A stretch of 64,000 nt of DNA from Erysipelotrichaceae bacterium (GTDB taxonomy: Bacteria; Bacillota_I; Bacilli_A; Erysipelotrichales; Erysipelotrichaceae), in assembly GCA_012513225.1 (NCBI GenBank), contig JAAZCQ010000020.1:1-64000 (forward strand), given 5' to 3'. The notes below the pieces were generated by a model, which saw only the letters and a program-made list of their open reading frames with translations, did no database searches and was not told where the DNA came from. The translations under genes and the position numbers were made by a program. This document shows positions 27,785 through 36,915 of this stretch, in pieces. The stretch's first letter is position 1; each line of letters opens with the position of its first letter.

Positions 27785-28605
27785 AAAAAATAGGAATATT
27801 AAAACAATCATTTGATCCGATTAGTTTACAAGATATATTTTTTGTGAAAGATCAAATTAAAAAAATGAATTTAGATGAAGTTTACTTGATAATTTTAGAT
27901 ATGAATAATCTAGTAAATATATCTAATAGGGAAGAAATGATTTCTTTAGCAATTCAAAATGAAGATAATATTATTTTAACTAAATTTTATGATATAAGTA
28001 ATGATAATAATATCTTACTAGTAAATAATGAAGCTACTATAATACGTAATAAAATATTAAAAGGAAACTTTAGCTTATTAGATGAAAAAGTGAAAAATTA
28101 TATTTTAAAAAATTCTTTGTATTTAGAAGAAATAGTTAAAAACACTTTATCTAAGAAAAGATATGAGCATAGTATGTCTGTTGCAAATCTAGCTGTAGAT
28201 TTAGCGAAATCACATAATTATGATATTAATAAAGCATATATTACTGGTATACTTCATGATATAACTAAAGAAATGCCTTATGAGTATACAATGGAAATTA
28301 TGAAAAAGTATTTTAAAGAATTATTAGTTGAACCATATCCTTTATATCATGCTTATACAGGTGCAGTATTTATAAAAAATAATTTATTAATTGATGATGA
28401 GGAAATATTAAAAGCAATATATTTTCATACAATTGGAACCCATGAAGATACCTTATCTAAAATTATATATATTGCAGATAAACTAGACCCATCAAGAGGG
28501 TATGATAGTAGTAAGCAAATAGAATTTTCTAAAAAAGATTTAAATGAAGGCTTTAAATTAGTGAAAGAAGAGGCACAGAATTATATTAAGGAGAAAAATA
28601 AATGA
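27781..28605 (+). CDS. YqeK HD phosphohydrolase fused to a shrunken, motif-less NadD domain
   Basis: 274 residues. Residues 115-272 are a complete YqeK HD domain: His130 (KRYEHS), His159-Asp160 (LHD), His190, His216 and Asp233 (ADKLDP). YqeK of other bacteria cleaves diadenosine tetraphosphate. Residues 1-112 look like a NadD nucleotidyltransferase cut to half its size: SFDPI survives, but the catalytic HxGH that should follow is SLQD, and the C-terminal ISSTxIR motif has become EATIIRNK with its following KxG and helix kept. Length alone (about 110 versus 190) implies an internal deletion. The NadD part is probably inactive and may only be structural or bind nucleotide. Confidence 0.82.
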   Translation: MKKIGILKQSFDPISLQDIFFVKDQIKKMNLDEVYLIILDMNNLVNISNREEMISLAIQNEDNIILTKFYDISNDNNILLVNNEATIIRNKILKGNFSLLDEKVKNYILKNSLYLEEIVKNTLSKKRYEHSMSVANLAVDLAKSHNYDINKAYITGILHDITKEMPYEYTMEIMKKYFKELLVEPYPLYHAYTGAVFIKNNLLIDDEEILKAIYFHTIGTHEDTLSKIIYIADKLDPSRGYDSSKQIEFSKKDLNEGFKLVKEEAQNYIKEKNK

Positions 28606-28940
28606 GTGATTTGCTAGAGCTTGTAATAAAAGAATTAAAAGAAAAGATGGCTAATGATATTGAAGTAATTGATTTAAAAGGCATTAGTCCTTTTACAGAT
28701 TATTTTGTTATAACTAGTGCTAATAATCAAAGACTTGCTAAAGCTATGGTAAACAGTACAGTAGAAAAAGCATTACAAAATAATTTTGATCTTAGAGCTA
28801 TTGAAGGAGAAGATAGTGAATGGATATTAGTCGATTTATATGATGTAATTATTCATGTTTTTGTTGAAGAAGCTAGATATATATATCAATTAGAAAAGCT
28901 TTGGGGAGATCTTCCTAGGGTTAATATTGATGATTTATAA
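28602..28940 (+). CDS. rsfS: Ribosome silencing factor
   Basis: 112 residues. DLKGISPFTDYFVITSANN and the C-terminal VIIHVFVEEARYIYQLEKLWGD are the RsfS/Iojap signature. It binds L14 and blocks subunit joining in starvation. Start ATG overlaps the preceding stop by 4 bases. Confidence 0.94.
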   Translation: MSDLLELVIKELKEKMANDIEVIDLKGISPFTDYFVITSANNQRLAKAMVNSTVEKALQNNFDLRAIEGEDSEWILVDLYDVIIHVFVEEARYIYQLEKLWGDLPRVNIDDL

Positions 28941-29622
28941 TAATCTTTCTAACTACTATGATGATCTTGTTAAAGATGAACAAGCTACTTTACAGTGGGT
29001 AAAGTTTGTAAAAAAACATACTGATAAAAAAAAGATTCTTGAACTTGCGTGTGGAAGTGGTGAAATCACAAATAAACTAATTTTAGAAGGGTTTGATGTT
29101 TTAGCTACTGATTTATCAGAAAATATGCTTGAAAAATTAAACGAAAAATATCCTAATATTAATACAAGATTAATGGATATGGCTTCATTTAATATAAACG
29201 AAAAATTTGATACAGTTATTTGTTTTTGTGACAGTATTAATTATTTACAAACTTTAGATGAAATTAAAAATATGTTTATATCTTCTTATAATGCATTAAA
29301 TGAAAATGGAAAACTACTATTTGATATGCATACAGAATATAGATTAGAAGAATTTTCAGAGGAATTTCTAGAAGAAGGTTTTATAGATAATATTCCATAT
29401 CAGTGGAGTATCATTAGTGAAGATGATTTAATATATCATCATTTTGCATTTTATACTAAGGATGTTATTTTAGAGGAATATCATGTACAAAAAGTTTACG
29501 ACTTAGATATAATTCTTAATTTATTGAAAGAAATAGGTTATAAATACAAGGTATATACTGATTTTAATATAGAAGGTAAATATGAAGGTGAAAAGTATTT
29601 TATAGTAGGAGAGAAGATATGA
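28930..29622 (+). CDS. yqeM: YqeM-type class I SAM methyltransferase
   Basis: 230 residues from ATG 28930 (a TTG one codon earlier is possible), overlapping rsfS by 11 bases. SAM-binding motif LELACGSGEIT, acidic motif ATDLSENML and motif IV FDTVICFCDSINYL. Target unknown. Position after rsfS is the conserved one. The last four bases overlap mtnN. Confidence 0.87.
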   Translation: MIYNNLSNYYDDLVKDEQATLQWVKFVKKHTDKKKILELACGSGEITNKLILEGFDVLATDLSENMLEKLNEKYPNINTRLMDMASFNINEKFDTVICFCDSINYLQTLDEIKNMFISSYNALNENGKLLFDMHTEYRLEEFSEEFLEEGFIDNIPYQWSIISEDDLIYHHFAFYTKDVILEEYHVQKVYDLDIILNLLKEIGYKYKVYTDFNIEGKYEGEKYFIVGEKI

Positions 29623-30305
29623 TAGCTTTTATTGGTGCAATGGATGAAGAAATAAATGAACTACTTAAAAGAATGAGTAGCTATGAAAAAAAAGTGATAA
29701 GCAACTTAGATTTTTATGAAGGTGTTTTAGCAAATAAGAAATGTATACTAGCTAAATCTGGAGTTGGCAAGGTAGCAGGTGCAATTGTAACCACTGTTTT
29801 ATTTGAAAATTTTCAAATTGATGGTGTTGTTAATATTGGTACTGCTGGAGGGTTAGATCCAAATAATGAAGTATTGGATGTAATTATTTCTGATGTTGTG
29901 GCGCATCATGATATGGATGTTAGTGTATTTGGATGGCCACTAGGTTTTAATCAAGATAAAACAGCTTATAAGGCTGATAGAGGATATATTGAAATAATGA
30001 ATAGAATTATTTCTGAAAATGATAGAGTATTTATAGGGAACATTGCTTCTGGAGATAGTTTTATTCATAGGCAAGATCAAATTGATTTAATAAATAAAAA
30101 TTTCCCTAATGCTTTGTGTGCAGAAATGGAAGCTGCTAGTATTGCTCAAGTATGTAAACATTATAAAAAGCCTTTTATTGTAATTAGATCTTTATCAGAT
30201 ATTACTGTAAAAAAAGGCAATGATATAGATTTTAAAACTTATGTAAGTCTTGCAAGTAAAAGAAGTGCTTTATGGTGTGAAAAATTTATTAAAGAGTTAA
30301 ATTAG
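29619..30305 (+). CDS. mtnN: 5'-methylthioadenosine/S-adenosylhomocysteine nucleosidase
   Basis: 228 residues. GAMDEEI with catalytic Glu, KSGVGKVAGAI, NIGTAGGL, EMEAASIAQVC and the late SDI Asp give the full active site. It removes adenine from MTA and SAH, recycling the by-product of methyltransferases such as YqeM beside it. GGAGA gives the start. Confidence 0.93.
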   Translation: MIAFIGAMDEEINELLKRMSSYEKKVISNLDFYEGVLANKKCILAKSGVGKVAGAIVTTVLFENFQIDGVVNIGTAGGLDPNNEVLDVIISDVVAHHDMDVSVFGWPLGFNQDKTAYKADRGYIEIMNRIISENDRVFIGNIASGDSFIHRQDQIDLINKNFPNALCAEMEAASIAQVCKHYKKPFIVIRSLSDITVKKGNDIDFKTYVSLASKRSALWCEKFIKELN

Positions 30306-30308
30306 CAA

Positions 30309-30836
30309 TCAATTTGGAAGAATTAATTGATGAGATCCACTATAAATATCATTCAAAACCATCCAATTAATTATGTCATCGCTATTTAAAGGGTCGTTTT
30401 CATCAAATTCTAAAGTATTAATAATAATAATTGTATTATTATCTACTTTACAAGATATTAAAGCTGGATAAGTTTTTATTTCCCATTTTTTTAAATTTTC
30501 ATCAAAAGTATCTAATGATAATAATTCAGTTAAATCTACATATTCAATTATTGTATTTATAGGTATACCATTATTTTTTGAAGTAATACTAGGAAATATA
30601 GATTCATAAATATATTTACAGTTAGTATCATATGGAACACAAAATAAAAAATAGTGTGAGGTATTATTACCACCTGAAAGTGTATATTCTTCAACATTAT
30701 TGTAATTAATATAAAAATTAGATAGTGTTAAATCATTTTCTATTTTATTATTTGGCTCAAATATTTTATATCCTGTAAGGACTATACTATTTAATAATAA
30801 AAGTCCCATAATACTTATTGCAATTTTCTTAAACAT
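30309..30836 (-). CDS. Membrane-anchored thioredoxin-fold-like protein of unknown role
   Basis: 175 residues. An N-terminal hydrophobic helix (IAISIMGLLLLNSIVLTGY) acts as signal anchor, placing the rest outside. The segment HYFLFCVPYDTNCKYI has two Cys seven residues apart instead of CxxC, and later KTYPALI has the cis-proline typical of thioredoxin folds. It may be a redox or structural protein of the cell surface. The gene sits between mtnN (3 bases from its stop) and divergently from dnaD; not part of the Bacillus order. Fold assignment is tentative. Confidence 0.6.
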   Translation of the reverse strand: MFKKIAISIMGLLLLNSIVLTGYKIFEPNNKIENDLTLSNFYINYNNVEEYTLSGGNNTSHYFLFCVPYDTNCKYIYESIFPSITSKNNGIPINTIIEYVDLTELLSLDTFDENLKKWEIKTYPALISCKVDNNTIIIINTLEFDENDPLNSDDIINWMVLNDIYSGSHQLILPN

Positions 30837-30918
30837 GTCTTCACCTTTTTCTAAATTAATTTATCACTATTTTAAGGATAATGCAATTTATGATAGAATA
30901 CTACTCGGAAGGTTTAAT

Positions 30919-31467
30919 ATGAAATGGTATAAACAAAACTATGTAAATAGAAGAGATTGGATTTTAGATAATCTAGAATATCTTGGATTAAGTGAGAAAG
31001 AAACTGTTATTGTTTTATTAATAGATTTTTTAAATGAAAATAATATTAATATTACAATACACTATTTAAGTAAGAAAACAAATATTGATGAAGCAAGCAT
31101 TAATAAAATACTAAGTGTATTAGTCGCAAAAAAATATCTTCAAATAGAAGCTAAAAGTAAAAAGGCTCATTTTATTTTGGATGGTTTATTTGAAATAGAA
31201 GTTGCTAGTATAAAAGGCAACTTAGACACGTCTTTATTTGATCTTTTTGAAACTGAATTTAAAAGGCCACTTACACCTAAAGAAATGGAAAAAGTAAGTG
31301 ATTGGTTAAGAACTATAGATTCAAAATTAGTACTAGAAGCTTTAAAACAAGCATCTATGTATAAGAAAGTGAATATTTCATATATAGATAAAATATTAAG
31401 AAGCTGGCAAGAAAAGAATATTACTATAAAAATGATTGAAGAGGGCAAATATATTGACAACCGATGA
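30919..31467 (+). CDS. dnaD: DnaD-domain replication protein
   Basis: 182 residues from ATG 30919, chosen for GGAAGG 6 bases upstream; an ATG at 30835 would overlap the divergent gene's start codon. The N-terminal winged helix (LGLSEKETVIVLLIDFL) and the C-terminal DnaB2/DDBH2 domain (PLTPKEMEKVSDWL, then YIDKILRSW) are both present. DnaD helps load the replicative helicase in Bacilli. Ends in TGA, overlapping nth by 14 bases. Confidence 0.88.
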   Translation: MKWYKQNYVNRRDWILDNLEYLGLSEKETVIVLLIDFLNENNINITIHYLSKKTNIDEASINKILSVLVAKKYLQIEAKSKKAHFILDGLFEIEVASIKGNLDTSLFDLFETEFKRPLTPKEMEKVSDWLRTIDSKLVLEALKQASMYKKVNISYIDKILRSWQEKNITIKMIEEGKYIDNR

Positions 31468-32086
31468 AATACTGAATGAATTAGAAATAATGTTTCCAAA
31501 TGCGCATTGTGAGCTAGTTCATGTAAACCCATTTGAATTAGCTGTTGCGGTTGCTTTATCTGCACAAACTACAGATGTTGCAGTAAATAAAGTTACACCA
31601 GCTTTATTTGAAAAATATCCAAATCCTAAACTTATGGCAGAAGCTAGTGTAAAGGAAATTGAGGAATATATAAAAAAGTTAGGTCTTTTTAGAAATAAAG
31701 CTAAAAATCTAAAGGGAATGGCTACAGTACTTGTTGAAGAGTTTGATTCTGTAGTACCAAATACTATGGAAGAATTACTTAGATTACCTGGAATTGGAAG
31801 AAAAAGTGCTAATGTAATTTTAAGTGTTGCATATCATATTCCTGCAATTGCAGTAGATACCCATGTAGAAAGAGTTTCTAAGCGGCTAGGGTTAGCTTAT
31901 AAAAATGATGATGTTTATACAGTAGAAAAAAAATTAAATAAAAAAATAAAAAAAGAAAGATGGAATGAAGCTCATCATTTATTTATATTTTTTGGAAGAT
32001 ATAAGTGTAAATCTTATAGGCCAGACTGTAATAATTGTCCATTTATTCATATATGTAAATACCAAAAACAAAAGCAATCGCAATGA
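31454..32086 (+). CDS. nth: Endonuclease III
   Basis: 210 residues from TTG 31454; GAGGG lies 8 bases upstream, while an earlier in-frame TTG (31436) has no ribosome site. Helix-hairpin-helix LPGIGRKSANVIL with the catalytic Lys, VDTHVERVSKRLG with the catalytic Asp, and the [4Fe-4S] loop C-x6-C-x2-C-x5-C at the C-terminus. It removes oxidised pyrimidines. dnaD-nth order is that of Bacilli. Confidence 0.93.
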   Translation: MTTDEILNELEIMFPNAHCELVHVNPFELAVAVALSAQTTDVAVNKVTPALFEKYPNPKLMAEASVKEIEEYIKKLGLFRNKAKNLKGMATVLVEEFDSVVPNTMEELLRLPGIGRKSANVILSVAYHIPAIAVDTHVERVSKRLGLAYKNDDVYTVEKKLNKKIKKERWNEAHHLFIFFGRYKCKSYRPDCNNCPFIHICKYQKQKQSQ

Positions 32087-32097
32087 TTGCTTTTAAT
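32070..32097. terminator. Bidirectional terminator between nth and the PBP gene
   Basis: AAAGCAATC / GATTGCTTT with loop GCAAT, flanked by A and T runs; it overlaps the 3' end of nth. Confidence 0.8.
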
Positions 32098-34869
32098 TTA
32101 TTCTGGAGTTTCTTGTGGTTCAGGAGTAGTTATGTTTTGACTAGCTGTATAGATATTTACTGTTACTTCAATATTTGCTAAAGCAGAAGAAGTGGTCTTT
32201 ATAACTTGATTATTTACTTTGACACCATTGTATAGTATCTCGTTTGTATTAGCTTTTGAATCATTAGTAATAATATTTATAGTAGCACTTATTCCTGAAG
32301 AGTTTACCCAGTTTTCTATATCTACTTGACCAGCTGTATCTGAAGGTACCATTAAGTCAATATCTGTATCTACAGCTTTAAATTCAGCACAGATTTCATT
32401 TGAGGAAGTACCTAGATTTTCATATGCATAGTAACCACATACTGTTATAGTAGCACCAGGTTGTAAGCTTACTAAATGTATTAAATTATTAGTTTCACTT
32501 GAAATTTCGTCAATTTGTGCACCATCTTGTAATATTCTAGCTTTATATCTTATAGGTCCATATATCCACGTATAATCAAATATTCGTCTTCCTGTAGCTC
32601 CAACCCAAGAATTGCCGACTTGTAAACCTAAATCCATTGTATCAGGAGCCATTTGAAGTTTAGATTCATCAGGATATGGAGACCATACCATATTTATTGT
32701 TCCATCATTTCCAATGGTTGCACTAAAGGAATCAAGTTGACTTATATCAGAAGTTTCTGGATTAACTAATTTGTTAAATTCATTTTTAATTAATCCTGTA
32801 GTTATAAGTGATCCATCCATACCCTCTATAGGAGATGCGTAAGGAAATGTTCCTAATATATGAGTTATTGAGCTAATTCCTTCTGGCCTTTTAACACCCT
32901 CTGGTTTTAAATCATCAGTTAAAGCTGATAATATTAGATTACTTATATTTCCTGGTAAGTTTAATTTAGACTTAGCGGAACTAAAGTAAGTATCTTTATC
33001 TTTTACACCTTTTTCATAGCCGACCCAGATAGCGGTAGAATATTTAGATGTTGAAGATAACATCCATTTATCTTTAGCAGCACCTTGGGGAATATTATAT
33101 TGTAGACCATCCGATCCCCAGTCAGTTGTACCTGTTTTACCATAAACAGGATAATCTCTTTTTAAAAGTTGCATATAGTTATATATTGGCCCATTAACAA
33201 CTTTATACATTAATTGGGTTATAAGATAAGAGGATGCTTCTGAAATCACCCTAGTTGGAGCATAACCAGGTTCAATGGGTTCACTATTATTTTTAAACTC
33301 TATTTTTGCAATTGTATGTGGCTTAATATAATTACCTCCATTTATCATAGCTGCTTGTGCGGCAACTAATTCTTGTGCACTAGCGGTAAAATTAGATCCA
33401 CCTATTGCAAAACCTATATCAAAATTATTTGCTTCAACCTTAGAAAATCCAAGGCTTTGAAGATATTGAACAACAGCACCACCACCAATATTATCAACTA
33501 CATCCTGAAGTGTTTGTATAGCAGGAGTATTTAATGATTTTTCTAGAGCGTATTCTAGAGTCACTTGACCTTCATAAGTGTTTGTAGCATTTTTAATTAC
33601 CTTACTAGTACCTTTATAAACTATTGGTTTATCAGTAACAACATGACTTGTGGCCCATCCTAGATGCTCAAAAGCTAATGCATAGGATAAGAAGGGCTTA
33701 ACTGATGAACCAGGTTGTTTATATTGTTCAGTTGCATGGTTAAGAAGCATACTGCCACCTCTACCATAATTTCTACCACCACCTATAGCTACAATTGCAC
33801 CTGTGTCATTATCAATGGAAATCATTGCAACTTCCATTAATTCATCAGGAAAAGCAACAGATTCTTCTTGATCAGCTTGAATAGAATCCATTATTTTTTG
33901 AACAGAGGGATCCATGTATGTATAAATTTCCATAGCAACAGATGTAGGATCTAGCCCTGTTAATTGTTTTGCTTCAGCAATAGCTGTGTCTATATAAGAT
34001 TGATATTCATATTCTTGAGCACCAGATCCTTTCGCTATACTTGGATCTACTAACATATTTTCTAGTTTAATACTTTTAAATAATTCACCTTGTTTTTCAG
34101 TTATATATCCATGTCGTACCATCATATTAAGAACTGTATTTCTTCTAGTAGTTGCATAGTCTAAATAATTAAATGGGTTATATGCTGTCGGCCTATTAAC
34201 TATACCTGCAAGCATTGCACTTTCTGGTGTACTTAATTTAGATACATCTTTTCCAAAATAGTACTGTGAAGCTTTTTGTACACCTCTAATATTTCCAGAA
34301 CCACCAAAATTTATTTTATTGATATAAAGTTCTAGTATTGTTTTTTTGTCTACATCGTTTTCAAGTTCTAAAGCAAGGGCAATTTCTTGTACTTTACGTT
34401 CAATTTTCTTAGGTGCTCCAACGCCAGCTTCATCATCAGTAAAATAAGATAATTTTATTAATTGCATTGTAAGAGTACTGCCTCCTTGTGCAAATCTCAT
34501 CTCTTTAATATTTTCAATCATTGCTTTGATAAATCTTGCTGAATCAAAACCACCATGTTCAAAAAATCTTGAGTCTTCAATAGAAACAAAGGCATCAATT
34601 AATGATTCTGGTAATTCATTATAGGTAATATTAGTTCTTATTTGTGTTCCTACATCAGCTATTTGATTTCCGTCTTTATCATATATTTTACTAGATTCTT
34701 TTGAGAATAAATTATTGATTTCTAATTCTGGTTTATCTTTTAACATACTTCCAAGAACAACCAAACCAGTACCTCCACCAATTAAACCTATTATTAATAC
34801 AAAGACAACTAAAATAGTCAACAATGCTTGTTTATTTATTTTTCTTGTTTTTCTTTTTGTTTTACTCAT
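32098..34869 (-). CDS. Class A penicillin-binding protein (PBP1A type)
   Basis: 923 residues. Basic cytoplasmic tail and one membrane helix (about 17-42), then a GT51 glycosyltransferase domain (EDSRFFEHGG with catalytic Glu, QGGSTLTMQL) and a transpeptidase domain with SSVK (Ser nucleophile), SLN and KTGTT. After about residue 700 come about 200 residues with beta-sandwich, fibronectin-like or PASTA-unlike repeats ending in a Pro/Glu/Thr tail. It polymerises and cross-links peptidoglycan. recU lies 9 bases upstream, the standard recU-ponA pair. Confidence 0.92.
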   Translation of the reverse strand: MSKTKRKTRKINKQALLTILVVFVLIIGLIGGGTGLVVLGSMLKDKPELEINNLFSKESSKIYDKDGNQIADVGTQIRTNITYNELPESLIDAFVSIEDSRFFEHGGFDSARFIKAMIENIKEMRFAQGGSTLTMQLIKLSYFTDDEAGVGAPKKIERKVQEIALALELENDVDKKTILELYINKINFGGSGNIRGVQKASQYYFGKDVSKLSTPESAMLAGIVNRPTAYNPFNYLDYATTRRNTVLNMMVRHGYITEKQGELFKSIKLENMLVDPSIAKGSGAQEYEYQSYIDTAIAEAKQLTGLDPTSVAMEIYTYMDPSVQKIMDSIQADQEESVAFPDELMEVAMISIDNDTGAIVAIGGGRNYGRGGSMLLNHATEQYKQPGSSVKPFLSYALAFEHLGWATSHVVTDKPIVYKGTSKVIKNATNTYEGQVTLEYALEKSLNTPAIQTLQDVVDNIGGGAVVQYLQSLGFSKVEANNFDIGFAIGGSNFTASAQELVAAQAAMINGGNYIKPHTIAKIEFKNNSEPIEPGYAPTRVISEASSYLITQLMYKVVNGPIYNYMQLLKRDYPVYGKTGTTDWGSDGLQYNIPQGAAKDKWMLSSTSKYSTAIWVGYEKGVKDKDTYFSSAKSKLNLPGNISNLILSALTDDLKPEGVKRPEGISSITHILGTFPYASPIEGMDGSLITTGLIKNEFNKLVNPETSDISQLDSFSATIGNDGTINMVWSPYPDESKLQMAPDTMDLGLQVGNSWVGATGRRIFDYTWIYGPIRYKARILQDGAQIDEISSETNNLIHLVSLQPGATITVCGYYAYENLGTSSNEICAEFKAVDTDIDLMVPSDTAGQVDIENWVNSSGISATINIITNDSKANTNEILYNGVKVNNQVIKTTSSALANIEVTVNIYTASQNITTPEPQETPE

Positions 34870-34878
34870 ATTACCCTC

Positions 34879-35448
34879 CTAGAAGTATAAATAATCAATA
34901 ATTTTAATATAGTTTACTGGAACTAATAAATTATAAGGGATTATATAACAATTTTCTACGAACCAACTATATGGTATAGATTTTTTTGATTTTTCTTTAT
35001 TTAAGTATATATTAATAATATCATCAGCTTTAACATAAAATGTAGCATCTAGCTTCGTAAATCTAATAATTACAAAAGCAATGGCTCCATGTTGTAATAC
35101 ATTTTGAAGATGTTGAATTTGATGTAAATGTATTGAATTTAAAGGAAAAGACTTACTAGCACATTCTTTTGCTTCAAAATCAATTGCTTTTGCTCTATAT
35201 ACACCATTATAATCAGTTGTGGATGCAACTTTAAAATAGGCTTCTGTAATTTTTGCGGCACTTCTTTTTGGATAGTCAACATTAACTATTTGAATAGGAG
35301 TAGGTTTTTTATGAATATTCGCAATATTTTCACGTAAAAAGTAAGAATTTGAAGCATTTAAATCTTTTTCTAGTGTCATTCCTCTATTACCAAAGGATGT
35401 TTTCACAACTTTTTCTATATGTTTTTTCCCATTTGGATAGTTTACCAT
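34879..35448 (-). CDS. recU: Holliday junction resolvase RecU
   Basis: 189 residues. NRGMTLEKDLNASN, VNVDYPKRSAAKITEAYF and VYRAKAIDFEAKEC (the D-E-K nuclease core) are typical. RecU resolves recombination junctions in Firmicutes and is co-transcribed with the class A PBP. AAGGTG precedes the ATG. Confidence 0.92.
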   Translation of the reverse strand: MVNYPNGKKHIEKVVKTSFGNRGMTLEKDLNASNSYFLRENIANIHKKPTPIQIVNVDYPKRSAAKITEAYFKVASTTDYNGVYRAKAIDFEAKECASKSFPLNSIHLHQIQHLQNVLQHGAIAFVIIRFTKLDATFYVKADDIINIYLNKEKSKKSIPYSWFVENCYIIPYNLLVPVNYIKIIDYLYF

Positions 35449-35549
35449 TTTTTCACCTTGAATAATTATACCTTTTATGCTTTAAATATAAAAGGTTTAT
35501 TGATTTTTAAACAGTTGTTTGTAATAATAAATTATAGGTGGTGATGAAT

Positions 35550-35873
35550 ATGTCAAATAAACTAAATCTTGATGTACATACACTTTATGAAAAAGAGTTT
35601 AATACTGATTTTAAGGGATACAGTCCTATTGAGGTAGATAGTTTTCTTGATTTAATTATAAAGGACTATGAAACTTATCAAAATCTACTATCTGAGTTAA
35701 ATCAAAAAGTTGGTGAACTTGAAAGAACAAATGCTTCATTAAGAGCTAAACTTATTGAGGCTGAAGGTAGAGCAAGAATAAGTGAAGATTATGTTTCAAA
35801 TACAAATAGTAATTTAGATATTATAAAAAGAATTTCTCGATTAGAACAAGAAGTATTTAATTCAAATAAGTAA
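35550..35873 (+). CDS. gpsB: GpsB cell-division adaptor (DivIVA-like)
   Basis: 107 residues from ATG 35550, with AGGTGG about 9 bases upstream; earlier in-frame GTG/ATG codons overlap that site. The membrane-binding DivIVA motif EFNTDFKGYSPIEVDSFLDLI is followed by a coiled coil and a short C-terminal helix (IIKRISRLEQEVF). GpsB links PBP1 to the division site, so its closeness to the PBP gene fits. The RNase P RNA starts right at its stop codon. Confidence 0.9.
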   Translation: MSNKLNLDVHTLYEKEFNTDFKGYSPIEVDSFLDLIIKDYETYQNLLSELNQKVGELERTNASLRAKLIEAEGRARISEDYVSNTNSNLDIIKRISRLEQEVFNSNK

Positions 35874-36218
35874 CACTCAGGTAATCGCTGGTATCAATAG
35901 ATATTAGAGGAAAGTCCATGCTCGCACAATCTGAGATGATTGTAGTGTTTGTGCCAGTTGAAAAAATAAGACTGGGTAACAATAGTTAACGGCGGAATTA
36001 CTTTCTAAGGTATTGCTATGAAAGTAAACCCTAAGGTGTCACAGTGACGTAGTCTTTTGGGAAACTGAAAGAGTGGAACGAGATAAACCCCGCAAGCGAG
36101 AAACCCAAATTTGGTAGGGGAGCTGATTTAATACGAAATGAAGTATGAGTCGGACATGAAAATGTAGATAAATGATTGCCACAAGGAAACTTGGACAGAA
36201 CATGGCTTATCGAGTGTG
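35873..36218 (+). ncRNA. rnpB: RNase P RNA, type B
   Basis: The hallmark GAGGAAAGTCCATGCTCGC (35907-35925) lies near the 5' end, with AACGGCGGA and CCGCAAGCGAGAAACCC later and a 3' end GGACAGAACATGG matching the conserved core. The ends pair as P1 (CACTC...TAA with TTATCGAGTG). It cuts tRNA 5' leaders. The gpsB-rnpB neighbourhood is that of Bacillus, and Bacilli have type B RNA. Ends are placed from the P1 pairing and may be off by a few bases. Confidence 0.93.
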
Positions 36219-36222
36219 CTTA

Positions 36223-36250
36223 AATAAGGAATCGTTTGATTCCTTATTAT
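36223..36250 (+). terminator. Terminator of the RNase P RNA gene
   Basis: AATAAGGAATC / GATTCCTTATT, 4-base loop, short T-rich tail. Confidence 0.75.
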
Positions 36251-36280
36251 TATGTTATACTTAGAACAAATGAGGTTATT

Positions 36281-36874
36281 ATGAATTTACCAAATAGATT
36301 AACTGTTTTAAGGATTATGATGATACCACTAATTATATTGGTATATCTATTTCCTTTTGCACAATTTAATATTTATATTCCTATATATTATATTAGTAAT
36401 ATTCCAATTTCATTGGTAGATATTGCTGTACTTGTGTTATTTTGTATTGCATCTTTTACAGATTTTTTAGATGGTCATATTGCTAGAAAAAATGATTTGA
36501 TAACTACTTTTGGTAAGTTTGCGGATCCAATTGCAGATAAACTATTAGTTAATTCGTTATATATTATGTTTTTATCAAAAGGAATTATACCCGCAGTCCC
36601 TGTTATAATAATGATTTCTAGGGATACTATTGTAGATGGATGTAGAATGATTGCAGCACAAAGTGGCATTGTTGCTGCTGCTGGATATATGGGTAAGCTA
36701 AAAACAGTATTACAAATGCTTTCAATTGTATTAATACTAATCAATAATTTACCATTTGAGTTGCTAAGGCTACCAGTTTCAGACATAGTATTATGGTTTG
36801 CTACATTTATAAGTGTTTCTAGTGGATACTCATATTTTAATCAATTAAAAGAATACATTTTTGAAAGTAAGTAG
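36281..36874 (+). CDS. pgsA: CDP-diacylglycerol-glycerol-3-phosphate 3-phosphatidyltransferase
   Basis: 197 residues from ATG 36281 (TGAGGT 5 bases before; earlier ATG lies inside the rnpB terminator). Signature DFLDGHIARKNDLITTFGKFADPIADK equals the CDP-alcohol phosphatidyltransferase motif. About five membrane helices. It makes phosphatidylglycerophosphate. The usual cinA between pgsA and recA is missing. Confidence 0.94.
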   Translation: MNLPNRLTVLRIMMIPLIILVYLFPFAQFNIYIPIYYISNIPISLVDIAVLVLFCIASFTDFLDGHIARKNDLITTFGKFADPIADKLLVNSLYIMFLSKGIIPAVPVIIMISRDTIVDGCRMIAAQSGIVAAAGYMGKLKTVLQMLSIVLILINNLPFELLRLPVSDIVLWFATFISVSSGYSYFNQLKEYIFESK

Positions 36875-36915
36875 GAATTTACTAATTGCTTGCTATATAT
36901 TTAATGGAGGACAAA

